The notes: generated by a model not told the origin, from the sequence alone. 64,000 nucleotides of DNA from Bin22 sp965207275 (GCA_965207275.1 CBDBMH010000002.1:2976001-3040000); one strand, 5' to 3'; positions 9,726 through 19,009 are shown, counted from the stretch's first letter. Numbers and translations are program-made.

Positions 9726-11301
9726 CTTGGGAACTTCCTTCAGCGTTACTGGGTGAGGCCATAAGGTACTCTACCCAGACTCCCTGCTCCGTGGCCTTGG
9801 CCAACTCCTCGCCCAGTTCGTAGCCATCGGAACCCTTCACATTCTTGATATCCGTGCCGATGAGCTGCGGCAGTAGCGGGTGAACGTGATATATGTCCTG
9901 GTCGTCAGTGGCAAAGAGATACCATTCGCCCTCGAAGCTTGCGACACTGTTGTAGTAGTTCAGCAGGGACTCAAGGCCCTCATTCTCGTAACGTTCTACG
10001 GCCCGGTTCACGTACTGAACCGTGTATTCCCCGGGTTCAGCGTCCCGCCAGGCGGGTGGGCCGGTTTCGGGCTCGCCGGCGTAATAGCCTGAGGCGAAAA
10101 TCAAACCGTCGTGGCGGATGGCCCAGGTGACCTTTTGCTGTTCCTTCCGAGAGAGGGGATGAGGCCACAGGTATTCCACCCAAACGCCGTCCTGGGTGGC
10201 CTCAGCTATCTCTCTGCCCAGTTCCTGGCCGTCGGAGCCGACCACATCCTTGATATCGGAGCCGATGAGATGGGGAAAGATGGGATGAGCCAGATAGTAG
10301 TCGTCCTCACCGATAAGAAAGAGGTAGAACTGTCCGTCCAAGCTGTCCTGGCCGTTATAGTGGCTGATCACAGCGTCGAGACCGTCATTTTCGTATTTGG
10401 CAATCGCCTTATCCACGTAAGCCTTGACGGAATCCGCTACGTCTTCCACCAGGACCGAATGGCTGGCAGAGAATACCAGTCCGTCGTGAAGCACGACGAG
10501 CACTCGCCGAGGTTCTTCCTGCTTAGTGACCGGGTTGATGCCGCGGGTCGTGATCCAACGACCACCTTCGGCGGCCGCCGCTATCAACTGTGAAAAGGCA
10601 GCGAATGATGAGCCCGGGCCAACATATTGGCCTTCGAGTGCGGGGATGCTGCGGTATACAAGCAGTTTTTTCTCGGCTTCGTCCAGAAGGATCAACGTCC
10701 TCTTGTCCTTTATTCCCGCACCAGACTTGTAGAATTGCACAGTGGCGTCCAGCCCGTTCTGCCCATAGTATTCTATGGCAGCCGTTACGTAGGCTCGGGT
10801 CAGATCGTCGTCGTTCAATGTACCGGTTTCCTGCATCGCTTCCGGTGGTTCATTAGCAGCAGGCTCGGGCGCGGGTACCGGAGTTGAAATAGCAGCGGGC
10901 CTAGGCGTAGGCTGAGGAGTTGCGGTGGCTGCCGGGGCTGGCGTGGGCTCCATAACTGTGGTGGGCGCTGGCGTAGGTGCCGTAACTGTGGTGGGCGCTG
11001 GCGTAGGTGCCGTAACTTTGGTGGCCGTTGGCGCCGGCGCCGGCTCGGGAGCCGTGGTGACCGCTGGCGCAGGCGTAGGTGCCGGCATTGCGGTGGCCAG
11101 GGGTTCGGAAGTCACCTCCTGGTTCGTCGTACCTATTGGCGCTGCTGTAGGGGAGGGTTCGTCGCCACAGGCAAGTACCAAAACTGAAAAAGAAGCCAAA
11201 ATGAGACACAGGAACAGCACGTTCACTGCGACCGGTTTCCTTCGGTGCTTCAATCCCGTACTGTTTGCCGCCGGTTTCTTTAGTACCTCGGATTGCAACA
11301 T
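9703..11301 (-). CDS. Lipoprotein with three intact Cache-like sensor repeats (frameshifted before the fourth)
   Basis: The chosen ATG at 11301 follows AGGGGG with a 6-base gap; an upstream in-frame ATG at 11334 has no such site. The N-terminus is a lipoprotein signal (FLCLILASFSVLVLAC), then a long Pro/Ala/Thr linker, then three repeats of about 120-130 residues. Each repeat shows the pattern A(I/V)xxYxxxGLDAxxxxY, a central HPxxPxLIGxDI, GxWVEYLWPHP, and a closing W(A/V)IRHDGLIFASGYY, which is typical of extracellular Cache (sCache_2-like) ligand-binding domains. No kinase or chemoreceptor output domain is attached, so it probably binds a small ligand at the outer face of the membrane. The last residues (SPSNAEGSSQGVLRSTP) are out of frame; see the fragment at 9267-9725. 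Confidence 0.75.
   Translation of the reverse strand: MLQSEVLKKPAANSTGLKHRRKPVAVNVLFLCLILASFSVLVLACGDEPSPTAAPIGTTNQEVTSEPLATAMPAPTPAPAVTTAPEPAPAPTATKVTAPTPAPTTVTAPTPAPTTVMEPTPAPAATATPQPTPRPAAISTPVPAPEPAANEPPEAMQETGTLNDDDLTRAYVTAAIEYYGQNGLDATVQFYKSGAGIKDKRTLILLDEAEKKLLVYRSIPALEGQYVGPGSSFAAFSQLIAAAAEGGRWITTRGINPVTKQEEPRRVLVVLHDGLVFSASHSVLVEDVADSVKAYVDKAIAKYENDGLDAVISHYNGQDSLDGQFYLFLIGEDDYYLAHPIFPHLIGSDIKDVVGSDGQELGREIAEATQDGVWVEYLWPHPLSRKEQQKVTWAIRHDGLIFASGYYAGEPETGPPAWRDAEPGEYTVQYVNRAVERYENEGLESLLNYYNSVASFEGEWYLFATDDQDIYHVHPLLPQLIGTDIKNVKGSDGYELGEELAKATEQGVWVEYLMASPSNAEGSSQGVLRSTP
10951..11040. repeat. Three tandem 30-base units coding the Pro/Thr linker
   Basis: Three consecutive units (10951-10980, 10981-11010, 11011-11040), the first two differing by one base and the third more diverged. 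They encode repeated TAPTPAPTTV in the linker of the Cache lipoprotein. Copy number is likely to vary between strains. Confidence 0.85.
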
Positions 11302-11718
11302 CGGTATCCCCCTTGAGTTGATGTCTAATAGCATACTCCGAATCTTTCAGATTTGGCAAAAGTATATTTTCTTCCGAGAACTACCGTACATTTTGCTTTC
11401 TTCCAATTGACAGGAAAACGTGCATTTGCTGATTCGGGCTGGATATCTTGGAAGCGTGATTGCAATTCGCCTCCTATGGAGAGTAGCTACTGATAACAGC
11501 AGTTGTCAGTGCCATTGGCAAGGCTTTTCCTCCTGTACCGTCGTGTCGGTTTCGTTGACGCGCAGAAAGAGTGGTCAGAAAGGAAAAGCTGCTGCTGCGC
11601 ATGGCGCCTGGGCTGGGAATGGTATAGCCTGTCAATCAGTACACGGCGGAACCGGGGGAACCCATGGGAAGAGTGCGGTACCTTTCCAGCTTGCCGTTGC
11701 CAGCAGGAAATCTAGCAT
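11302..11718. other. Intergenic region between divergent genes
   Basis: The region separates the leftward Cache lipoprotein and the rightward permease and should hold both promoters. I see no reliable promoter, RNA or repeat in it. Confidence 0.4.
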
Positions 11719-13455
11719 ATGTTCGGTAAATCCCAGGGAAGGCACGAAATCCAATTCGAACCGGACGAGAGGTGTCCGCCGTTTCGGGCCATAACTTCGG
11801 CTCTACAGATATTCTTGCCCAACACCATCAGCCTCGTCATGCTGGCTGCGCTGGTCGTGCAGGCATCCGGCGAGTCAGAAGCATATCTGTCGTGGATGAC
11901 ATTCACCGTGTTGGCGGTAACCGGCGCCAGTATGATCCTTCAGTCTCTCCGGCTGCGGTATTTCGGTTCGGGTCGACTCATTGTCACAAATTTCAACGTT
12001 CCATTTCTGGCGGTTTCCGCTCTGGCCCTCCACGTTGGCGGACCTGGTTTGCTGGCCACATTGATTGTGGCCTCCACCCTGCTTCAAGCTGCATTGACCC
12101 TGCACCTTGCCTCCCTCCGCCGGATATTCACACCGACGGTGAGCGGAGTAGTGGTAATGCTAGTGGCGGTTTCGGCCATGCCCTTTATCATCAGCAGGGC
12201 TGTCCTGCCGCCGGAAGGTCAGGCAACGCTCCTTTTCCTGGCGCCGGGAATGGCGGCTCTAGCCGCCGGGCTTCTCTTGTCGCTGCAAGAGACGCTGCTG
12301 TGGCGTATATGGATCCTGCCAGTTACAGTAACTGTAGGTCTGATTGTGGCCCTACCCCTGGGGCTATACAACACTGACATCTTAATTGCCACTCCGTGGG
12401 TGAGTTTGCCTACTTTCGGGTGGCCGGGGTTGGACCTCGAGTTTGGCACTGACTTTTGGACTCTACTTCCCGTTTTCGTGATTGTGAACCTCACTGCCTT
12501 TGTGAAAGCGGTTGGAGACCTGTCGGTAATTCAACGGGCCTCCTACCGAAGTCAATCCGCCGTTGATTTCCGCAGCGTGCAGGGAGGCCTGAATGTGTAC
12601 GGGATGGGCACCATGGTTTCAGGCCTACTGGGAACTTTGCCAGTAGCTGCGCCCTGGGCGGTCACCGTGGTTTACATCGGGTTCACCGGCGTTGCAAGCA
12701 AAAGTGTAGGAATATACCTGGGACTATTGACCATGGCGGCAGCGACATTTTCCAAGTTGCTCGCCGTATTGGTAGCAATACCGAGCCCGGTGGTTGGCGC
12801 GGTCTACATTGTCCTCTTCGGTATGCTTTTTGTTGAAGGAGCAAAGACTGTCTTCACAGGACCAGTCGACCACAAGAGAGCTGCCATCACCGGCGTTTCC
12901 ATGGTATTGGGGCTTTCCGCGGGGGCTTTAAGCGGACTATTCGATGGGACCGCCAGCCATCTGGTGGGTAATACCATTGTAACCGGCGGCATGGCAGCCA
13001 TAGGCATGACCGCATTGACCGAACTATCGGGGATCCGGACCCGGAAGTTGAGGACTGAATTATCCCAGTCCTCTCTGCCTGCACTTGATGATTTTCTCCT
13101 CCGGTTCGCCGACGCAAATTCCTGGACGGATGAAGGGAAAGGCCGGCTCCGCCTGGTGGGTGAAGAGGTAATGCTGAACTTGCTTGAAGCGGAAAACTCT
13201 AAACCGGCGGAGCGAAAGCGCAGTTTGGTCGCCACAATTCGCCCTCAAGGCGGATCGGTCGAGCTTGAAATTGTGGTCGCTTCGGACGACGCATTACACG
13301 GTAATATCGAAAACCGTATTGCCTATTTGGGCCAGGACGAGGCGTTGGAGGAGGAGCAGCAATTGTCCGTTCGCATCCTCCGCCACTACGCCTCATCAGT
13401 GCATCACCGCAAGTATTATGGAATTGACATTGTCAGTTGCCGGGTGGAAAAGTAA
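11719..13455 (+). CDS. NCS2-type (xanthine/uracil-like) permease fused to an ATPase-like domain
   Basis: 578 residues. Residues about 20-440 are a polytopic membrane domain with NCS2/SLC23 features: the helix 8 region VKAVGDLSVIQR, the helix 10 region GLNVYGMGTMVSGLLGTLP and a following (S)KSVG. The usual substrate-contact positions after GTLP are changed (AAPWAV instead of an N-T-containing segment), so a purine or pyrimidine substrate is not assured. Residues about 450-578 are soluble and contain EEVMLN, resembling the N-box (E-x3-N) of GHKL/RsbW-like ATPases. The G1 glycine motif is not evident, so ATP binding is uncertain. AGGAA lies 9 bases before the ATG. It stands alone as a transcription unit. 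Confidence 0.75.
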   Translation: MFGKSQGRHEIQFEPDERCPPFRAITSALQIFLPNTISLVMLAALVVQASGESEAYLSWMTFTVLAVTGASMILQSLRLRYFGSGRLIVTNFNVPFLAVSALALHVGGPGLLATLIVASTLLQAALTLHLASLRRIFTPTVSGVVVMLVAVSAMPFIISRAVLPPEGQATLLFLAPGMAALAAGLLLSLQETLLWRIWILPVTVTVGLIVALPLGLYNTDILIATPWVSLPTFGWPGLDLEFGTDFWTLLPVFVIVNLTAFVKAVGDLSVIQRASYRSQSAVDFRSVQGGLNVYGMGTMVSGLLGTLPVAAPWAVTVVYIGFTGVASKSVGIYLGLLTMAAATFSKLLAVLVAIPSPVVGAVYIVLFGMLFVEGAKTVFTGPVDHKRAAITGVSMVLGLSAGALSGLFDGTASHLVGNTIVTGGMAAIGMTALTELSGIRTRKLRTELSQSSLPALDDFLLRFADANSWTDEGKGRLRLVGEEVMLNLLEAENSKPAERKRSLVATIRPQGGSVELEIVVASDDALHGNIENRIAYLGQDEALEEEQQLSVRILRHYASSVHHRKYYGIDIVSCRVEK

Positions 13456-14059
13456 CAAGGCATGTTCCTCGGGTTTTCTCTGCCCCTTCACTCGAAGGCA
13501 CTGAAAGGAGAAGTGCCGATGCACATAAGTGTTATGTGGTGAGGTTGAGCAAGTTCATTCCCTGATGGTCGCTACCCAGTGGACCTGGCCCGTGGAGGAA
13601 GCATTTGGAACCCTTCCAAACTGTGGCCTCTTCGCGATGGCGTCGTACACCTGCCTTCGTCCATGATCTCAAGAGCGGATCGCCTACCTCTTGAACTTGA
13701 ACAAGATTAGCCGGCACCGCATACACAGATGTGATCAGACCACAAAACCTCTCAAGAACACCGAATAAGGTTTTTGCTCCCGACCAGAGCAAAAGTGATG
13801 GGTGGAATGATGGAGAATGGTAAGGAAGGGTACACAAGCCTTCGGTTCGCGGTGTTCACTTCTGGCGTGTATGTCGGCTACCCTCGCGTTGGATCCCGAC
13901 TCCACAGTATGGGAGTTCTATTCTGATAAGGGACCGCGCTTGCCCAGCCAGGTAGTCCACAGTTCTCGCTGGCTGACCTGACAATCCACACGGAAGATCC
14001 TTTCTGCACCCTCTATTGCCGATGGAGCTGGTTCGAGACATGACATGAGGCGATGTAGC
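13456..14059. other. Intergenic region without a recognisable gene
   Basis: An open frame on the reverse strand (13532-13837) has no ribosome-binding site and no family I recognise. I see no hairpin, repeat family or RNA. It may hold decayed coding DNA. Confidence 0.4.
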
Positions 14060-15034
14060 TTACCTCTGAAGAATATTGATATAGGCCTCTTCCAGAGTGG
14101 GATCGCGGGACACCAGGCTTTCTATGATTTCCGGACCCACCGTCTCCGCTATCCTTTCTCTGAGGTCGACGCCGAATCTGGTGAATACAGTAACCTTTTG
14201 CAGAGCTCCCTCGCCGGAGGACTCAACCCTTTCCACTGCTTCGATTTCCGACAATTCCGCAACCAGTTGTTCCCTGGGTCGATTGACAGTTACCTCGATG
14301 ATTCCAAGCTGGCTGAACTGGCGCTTGATTTCGCTGGGGGTGCCTACGGCCGCCAACTCGCCCCGGTCGATGATTGCGATGGTGTCGCACAGCATGTCGG
14401 CCTCGGCCATGTAATGCGTGGTTAGCAGGATGGTCTTGCCTTCGCTGGCCAGCTCAGGAACGTAGTTCCGCAGTTCCTGGGCGCCGATAGGATCGATGCC
14501 GATGGTGGGTTCATCCATGAACAGGACGGGGGGGTCAGTAAGCAGGCCGCGAGCGACATGCAGTCTCTGTTTCATACCCCTGGAATAGTTCTCCACCGGC
14601 GTCTTGGCATGTTCGGTCAACCCCACGCGGTCCAGCAGCAGGTCAATTCGCCGCTTCGCATCCCTGGGTCTTATATGGTTGAGGGCCGCGAAGAACCGCA
14701 TGTTCTGTTCGCCGGTAATCCGTCCGTAGAGGCCCCGCTCCCCACCCAGAATGAACCCCGTGTTTCGCCGCACCTGTTTGGCCTCGCTTTCAACATCGAA
14801 GCCCAGAACCCGCGCCGTTCCCGAAGTGGGAGTCAACAATGTGGACAAAATACGCACGGTGGTTGTCTTGCCCGCGCCATTGGGCCCGAGGAGACCAAAT
14901 ACGGCGCCTTTAGGAATTTCAAGGTTGATTTCCTTAAGGGCAACGAAGTCCCGCCGCCGACCCATCACATTACGTGATGAATATGTGCGGGAAAGGTTAA
15001 TGCACTCCACCGCTGTTGTACTGGTAGTGGCCAT
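14060..15034 (-). CDS. ABC-2 type exporter, ATP-binding protein (DrrA-like)
   Basis: 324 residues with all ABC ATPase motifs: Walker A GPNGAGKTTT, signature YSRGMKQR, Walker B VLFMDEP and the switch histidine in LLTTHYMAEAD. The C-terminal extension of about 90 residues (from about 230) is typical of DrrA/CcmA-like exporters of drugs or lipids. It is the last gene of a leftward four-gene operon with three ABC-2 permeases, 23 bases after the nearest. Start ATG at 15034 follows GGAG. The substrate cannot be inferred. Confidence 0.93.
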   Translation of the reverse strand: MATTSTTAVECINLSRTYSSRNVMGRRRDFVALKEINLEIPKGAVFGLLGPNGAGKTTTVRILSTLLTPTSGTARVLGFDVESEAKQVRRNTGFILGGERGLYGRITGEQNMRFFAALNHIRPRDAKRRIDLLLDRVGLTEHAKTPVENYSRGMKQRLHVARGLLTDPPVLFMDEPTIGIDPIGAQELRNYVPELASEGKTILLTTHYMAEADMLCDTIAIIDRGELAAVGTPSEIKRQFSQLGIIEVTVNRPREQLVAELSEIEAVERVESSGEGALQKVTVFTRFGVDLRERIAETVGPEIIESLVSRDPTLEEAYINILQR

Positions 15035-15057
15035 GTCATCGCTCCGGATATTGGTGG

Positions 15058-15843
15058 TTACAGAATGGAAGTTTCGTAGGCTCCCCTTCGCCTGGCATCC
15101 GCCTCTACAAATCGGAAAAACAGGTACCCGAACAGACCGTAGCAGATTCCTACAGCCAGTTCCCAGAAAAGGTGACTTCCGACAGCCATGGGCGCAACGC
15201 CCAGGAAGGCCTCTCGGAAGGCGGTTACGCCATGCGTAAGGGGCAGGACTTTACCCACATAAGGCAGGAACCAGGGCAGGTCGCTGACCGGGATGACTAC
15301 GCCGGTGAAAACGATCAGCAGACCGGAGGCCGCTGCGCTTATCACCAGCCAGTCCCGGATGACAATGGCGAAAACGCCTATGGCCAGCGCGAAGGCTGTG
15401 CAGGAAAAGCCGATCAGCAGTATGGAGCTTACCAGGGTCACCCAGTTTGTGGCGGAAAGATCCAGCCCGACGAACGCCCAGGCGAAAAGCAGGCTGGTCG
15501 CCACCGTAAACATTCCGTTGGGAAAGTGCATCGTTCCCCGGCTCCAGTAAATCAGCCACCGATTGCCCGAGCACCCGAGCACGTGAGCCAGGGTTCCGAT
15601 TACCCGCTCGTAGTAGTTGCACTGGGTAATGCCCCAGGTCAGGATGAAGGGCGTTGAGTAGGCTGCCATTCCCTTGATGTAATAGTCCGAGTCCAGGGGG
15701 CTGTTGGCGAACCTTCCCGTCAGCATCAGCATGGTGATGTAGAGCACCGGAACCAGGAAAACGTTCCCGGTGTAGGCCGGCCAGTTCAGCCAGAAGAACA
15801 GGGCGCGGTAGGTCAGGTAGGATTGAACGAGGAAGTTGGTCAC
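15058..15843 (-). CDS. ABC-2 type exporter permease (divergent member)
   Basis: 261 residues with about six membrane helices and the ABC2_membrane layout, including a helix-loop PVSDLPWFLPYVGKVLPLTHGV that matches the conserved region before the last helix (P-x-x-x-LPxTH). It lies 7 bases after the stop of the upstream permease and 23 bases before the ATPase, so it should be co-translated with them. It is clearly more diverged than the two upstream permeases are from each other and may form a heterodimer with one of them. Confidence 0.88.
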   Translation of the reverse strand: MTNFLVQSYLTYRALFFWLNWPAYTGNVFLVPVLYITMLMLTGRFANSPLDSDYYIKGMAAYSTPFILTWGITQCNYYERVIGTLAHVLGCSGNRWLIYWSRGTMHFPNGMFTVATSLLFAWAFVGLDLSATNWVTLVSSILLIGFSCTAFALAIGVFAIVIRDWLVISAAASGLLIVFTGVVIPVSDLPWFLPYVGKVLPLTHGVTAFREAFLGVAPMAVGSHLFWELAVGICYGLFGYLFFRFVEADARRRGAYETSIL

Positions 15844-15850
15844 GGCCCCC

Positions 15851-16630
15851 CTAGAAAGCTCTCATGTTGCCGTCAACACGAACACGGCGCTCGACCCTGG
15901 TCAGCAACCAATAGGCAAATATCAAGTAGCCCAGGGAAATCGCCAGGGCGATAACCAGATGCAGGAAGCCTCGCAGCACGTTCCCCTGGGATTCCAGGGC
16001 GATGATTACGGCATCCATGGCCCAAGCCGCAGGAAGGAGTCGGGCCAGAAACTCTATGCCGGGGGCCAGGAAGGCAACCGGATAAAAGAAACCGCTCAAC
16101 ACCACGCCCAGGGGCCTGATTACGTTGAAGAACCCTTCGCGGCCCCGCACCAGCAGAAAAAGGGGAGCGAAGACAATGGCCACGGACAGTACGCTGAAGG
16201 CTCCTATTCCCACGCCAAAAGTCAGCAGCAGGGGATCAGACACCCGTATAAACTGTCCGGAAATCCATAAGATCGCTACGAGCGGCAGCAATGCGGAGAG
16301 GGTGCCAAGCACCGTAAGTGCCGATGCCCTGGCAAGGACAACCACCGCCAGAGGGGTTCGAGCCGTCGCTACATAGTCGTAGGTTCCGCCCAGGATGTCT
16401 CCAGTAATGGTCCAGCCAACTCTGATTGAGACCCGGTTCCAGATAGACATCAGTAGAACCCCGACGAACAGGTAGTCCAGGGGAACTGAGGTGGATCCCT
16501 TGCTGGCAATCCAGGCTAACACTACGGCTATAGGCACATGGGTTACCAGCGATAGGGTTATCTCTCCCCATTGAAAGTCGCCGTTGAGCCGTTCAACAAA
16601 GGCTGTAATGAATGCGTAAGAGTTGCCCAT
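15851..16630 (-). CDS. ABC-2 type exporter permease, duplicate copy B
   Basis: 259 residues, six predicted membrane helices, with RPLGVVLSGFFYPVAFLAPG in the position of the family's conserved loop. It is a close paralogue of the gene just upstream (copy A, same length, same RVxVDGNMRAF-type C-terminus, most of the sequence alignable without gaps). It belongs to the same leftward operon. The conserved length and open frame suggest both copies are used. Confidence 0.9.
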   Translation of the reverse strand: MGNSYAFITAFVERLNGDFQWGEITLSLVTHVPIAVVLAWIASKGSTSVPLDYLFVGVLLMSIWNRVSIRVGWTITGDILGGTYDYVATARTPLAVVVLARASALTVLGTLSALLPLVAILWISGQFIRVSDPLLLTFGVGIGAFSVLSVAIVFAPLFLLVRGREGFFNVIRPLGVVLSGFFYPVAFLAPGIEFLARLLPAAWAMDAVIIALESQGNVLRGFLHLVIALAISLGYLIFAYWLLTRVERRVRVDGNMRAF

Positions 16631-16684
16631 GTCAGTGACTGCCTTTTGGATTCCGAGCCCCGGCTTAGCTGGAGGGACTCGTTT

Positions 16685-17464
16685 CTAAAATGCTCTCATG
16701 TTGCCGTCAATCCGAACGCGGCGCTCGACCTTGACCAGCAGAAAATAAGCCAGGCACAGATACGCTAGGGAGATAGCCAGCGCAATAGTGAGGTCCAGTG
16801 TCCCCCCCAGCGCGCTCCCCTCGGAGTCTAATGCAAGGATGACGGCATCCATGGCCCAGGCCGCCGGCAGGATGCGGGCCAGGAACTCCACGCCAGGGGC
16901 GAGAAAGGCCACCGGATAAAAGAAACCACCCAGCACCACGCCCAGGGGCCTTATCACGTTGAAGAAGCCCTCACGGCCCCGGACCAGCAGGAACAAGGGC
17001 GCAAAGACAATAGACACTGATAACACGCTGAATGCTCCAACCCCGATGCTGAAGGCCAGCAGCAACGGTTCGGCCACCTGGATAACCTGCCCCGATACCC
17101 ACCAGATCATCAGGACCGGTACCAGCCCTGAAAGAATGCCAAGAACACTGATGGCAAGGGCCCTGGCAAAAACCACCTGCGCCAGGGGAGTGCGTGTCGT
17201 TGCTATGTAATCGTAGGTGCCGGCCAGGATATCTCCGGTGATGGACCAACCCAGGCGTATTGAAACCCGGTTCCAGATGGACATCAAGACGACACCCACG
17301 ATCAAATAGTTTATTGGAACAGAACTGGCGCCCTTGCTGGCGATCCACGCCAGCACCACGGCCAAAGGGATGTTGACCACCAAAAAGAACAGGACTTCGC
17401 CGAGCTGCATGTCGTATTTGAGCTGTTCAACCAAGGCGCTGTTGAATGCGTATATGCAGCCCAT
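16685..17464 (-). CDS. ABC-2 type exporter permease, duplicate copy A (first gene of operon)
   Basis: 259 residues with six membrane helices; it aligns along its full length with the next gene (for example RPLGVVLGGFFYPVAFLAPG against RPLGVVLSGFFYPVAFLAPG). It is the promoter-proximal gene of the exporter operon. The two copies differ mostly in loops and in the region just after the first helix, which may tune the substrate or the partner. Confidence 0.9.
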   Translation of the reverse strand: MGCIYAFNSALVEQLKYDMQLGEVLFFLVVNIPLAVVLAWIASKGASSVPINYLIVGVVLMSIWNRVSIRLGWSITGDILAGTYDYIATTRTPLAQVVFARALAISVLGILSGLVPVLMIWWVSGQVIQVAEPLLLAFSIGVGAFSVLSVSIVFAPLFLLVRGREGFFNVIRPLGVVLGGFFYPVAFLAPGVEFLARILPAAWAMDAVILALDSEGSALGGTLDLTIALAISLAYLCLAYFLLVKVERRVRIDGNMRAF

Positions 17465-18077
17465 TGTCTACCCCGCCATACCCTCTTCTTCCGGTGCAGG
17501 CATCCACCGACCCAAAGCTGATCACCCCTTGGGAGGGGAGTGCTAACGCCCCCATAGGTCGCACCTTACGCAGAGCCAATCTCCTTCAGGACACAGGTTC
17601 AAGTCTCCAAAAAAAATCGGCGGGAAGCTTGATTCTGAAATGAGCTTCTCGCCGTCGTTGCCTTCTTGGCATTTATGAACACTCTAATTCAGAAGCAATG
17701 TTCCGTTCCAATGCCACTTAACGACAGACACAGATGCAACCCTTCCGACACCCGTGTTACGGGGGCCCCATTGACGAGCATCTGTGTGAAGGGAAATTAT
17801 CATCGTAACCTGTTCACGTACTGAGCTTGGTAAGGCTAGCACCGGCGCAAAGGAATTGTCAACTGCGCGTTGGCATGTACAACCGGTGATCTCCGGTAAG
17901 CCCGTAGCCTCTATTTCATGGGAGAGTTCATCCACCATCGACCCGCGCGGGTTGCCCCTATAGCTCCAATCTACGGTCTGTTTACATTCAGGATTCTACA
18001 AGAAAAGCATATAACCTCCACCCACAGCGCAGGTTGACGTCCAAATTCCAAGCATTCAAATGCAGGGAAGGACACGC
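17465..18077. other. Intergenic region, nothing recognised
   Basis: This region should contain the exporter operon promoter (leftward). It has an AT-richer stretch around 17605-17650 and a tRNA T-arm look-alike (GGTTCAAGTC at about 17597) with no tRNA around it. No gene, repeat or terminator could be supported. Confidence 0.4.
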
Positions 18078-18251
18078 ATGACCAAAGACCTGTTGCCCGG
18101 GCTTTTCCTGGTTTTGGCCCCTGTAGTCGCCCTCACGGGTTGCTACTTCGGCTCTCCCCCGCATGGCCAAAACCCAAGCCATGACGAGAGCTGGATACAG
18201 GAAATGGTAGAGAAGTATTGGGCTGATCCGAGTGACATGCCGATTTGGTGA
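18078..18251 (+). CDS. Small predicted lipoprotein
   Basis: 57 codons. The ATG at 18078 follows GGGAAGG with a 6-base gap. The product starts MTKDLLPGLFLVLAPVVALTGC, a good lipoprotein signal with the lipobox ALTGC, followed by a short acidic tail ending DPSDMPIW. The family is not recognised. The tail resembles DPYMDMPVW near the start of the FhuF-like protein 760 bases downstream, which may be chance. The good start site and signal argue for a real gene, but no homologue is known to me. Confidence 0.5.
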   Translation: MTKDLLPGLFLVLAPVVALTGCYFGSPPHGQNPSHDESWIQEMVEKYWADPSDMPIW

Positions 18252-18648
18252 GTTTGCATCCATTGAGGGCGCTCCCGAGCCTATGGTCGTTCCCGTGTTC
18301 GATGACTGTGATTTCTTCCCTTACGTAGATGCGCCGCCATTGTCTAACCCCACAAAGAGATCCCAGTGAGGAGCCGAGGCGGACGCCCAGCGAAGGGAGC
18401 GATTTGTTTGCGCTGACGGTCAGTGTGTAACTTACCTCCCCTAAGAATCCTCCAATCAAATTGCGCCTGCTCAAATACGATTTAGATGGGAACGTAGCTC
18501 ATTAAGCGGAGGGAACGGCGGACATTGCCCATGCCATGAACTGCCGACGGCCGGTGGCGCGGCAGGTAATAAATCGATCGACAGACAGTGCATCAATCCT
18601 GGTTTGAATTACCAACAAACCTCATGCACCGCCAACGGGTGCAACCAG
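18252..18648. other. Intergenic region upstream of the cobalamin-controlled unit
   Basis: I see no gene, repeat or RNA here. A short hairpin (GCCGACGGCCGGTGGC) occurs at about 18542-18557. Confidence 0.35.
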
Positions 18649-18677
18649 TTGACGGGGCCCAGTGACCTGTATATAGT
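18649..18677 (+). promoter_or_regulatory. Sigma-70 type promoter of the riboswitch transcript
   Basis: TTGACG at 18649-18654, a 17-base spacer and TATAGT at 18672-18677. Transcription would start near 18684, about 40 bases before the aptamer. Confidence 0.75.
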
Positions 18678-18724
18678 CTGATTGCCGAACCAAAGGTTGT
18701 GGGTCGGCGTGACATTAACAATTT

Positions 18725-18925
18725 AACATCGCCCTAAGGTGGCCCGCCTCAGTCGGGCCAAAGAGGGAAGCCGGTGAGAAACCGGCGCGGTCGCGCCACT
18801 GTAACTGGCAAAGCCGCTCTTTCCGCTACATTGCGGAGCCACTGGTCCGTCAGGGACTGGGAAGGCTGGAGCGGGTGTCCAATAGCCAGGAGCCAGGAGA
18901 CCTGCCTTGGGGTGTGCCTTCAATA
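18725..18925 (+). promoter_or_regulatory. Cobalamin (adenosylcobalamin-type) riboswitch
   Basis: The core of the B12 aptamer is plain: GAGGGAAGCCGGTGAGAA at about 18763-18780, GCGCGGTCGCGCCACTGTAA just after it, and the B12 box AGCCAGGAGACCTGCC at 18891-18906. The outer helix boundaries are approximate. Between them lie the expected stems (AAAGCCGCTCTTTCC..., GGTCCGTCAGGGACTGG). The terminator that follows indicates transcriptional control: bound cobalamin should favour termination and so repress the FhuF-like gene. Confidence 0.95.
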
Positions 18926-18962
18926 CGCTTCGCGGAAGGGCGTAGGTGGATCAATTTGATGC

Positions 18963-18991
18963 AAGCCCGACTGAAGAGGTCGGGCTTTTTT
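18963..18991 (+). terminator. Riboswitch-controlled intrinsic terminator
   Basis: The stem AAGCCCGAC / GTCGGGCTT with a short loop is followed by a run of T. It lies between the B12 aptamer and the ribosome-binding site of the next gene, so it should act as the expression switch. Confidence 0.9.
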
Positions 18992-19009
18992 GTTGCGAGG
19001 TGAACAAAA

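Noticed and set aside
13532..13837. 101-codon reverse frame in an intergenic gap
   Set aside because: No ribosome-binding site, no recognisable family and no supporting neighbour; left as unassigned.
17590..17620. Possible tRNA T-arm (GGTTCAAGTC)
   Set aside because: No acceptor stem, D-arm or anticodon arm can be fitted around it.
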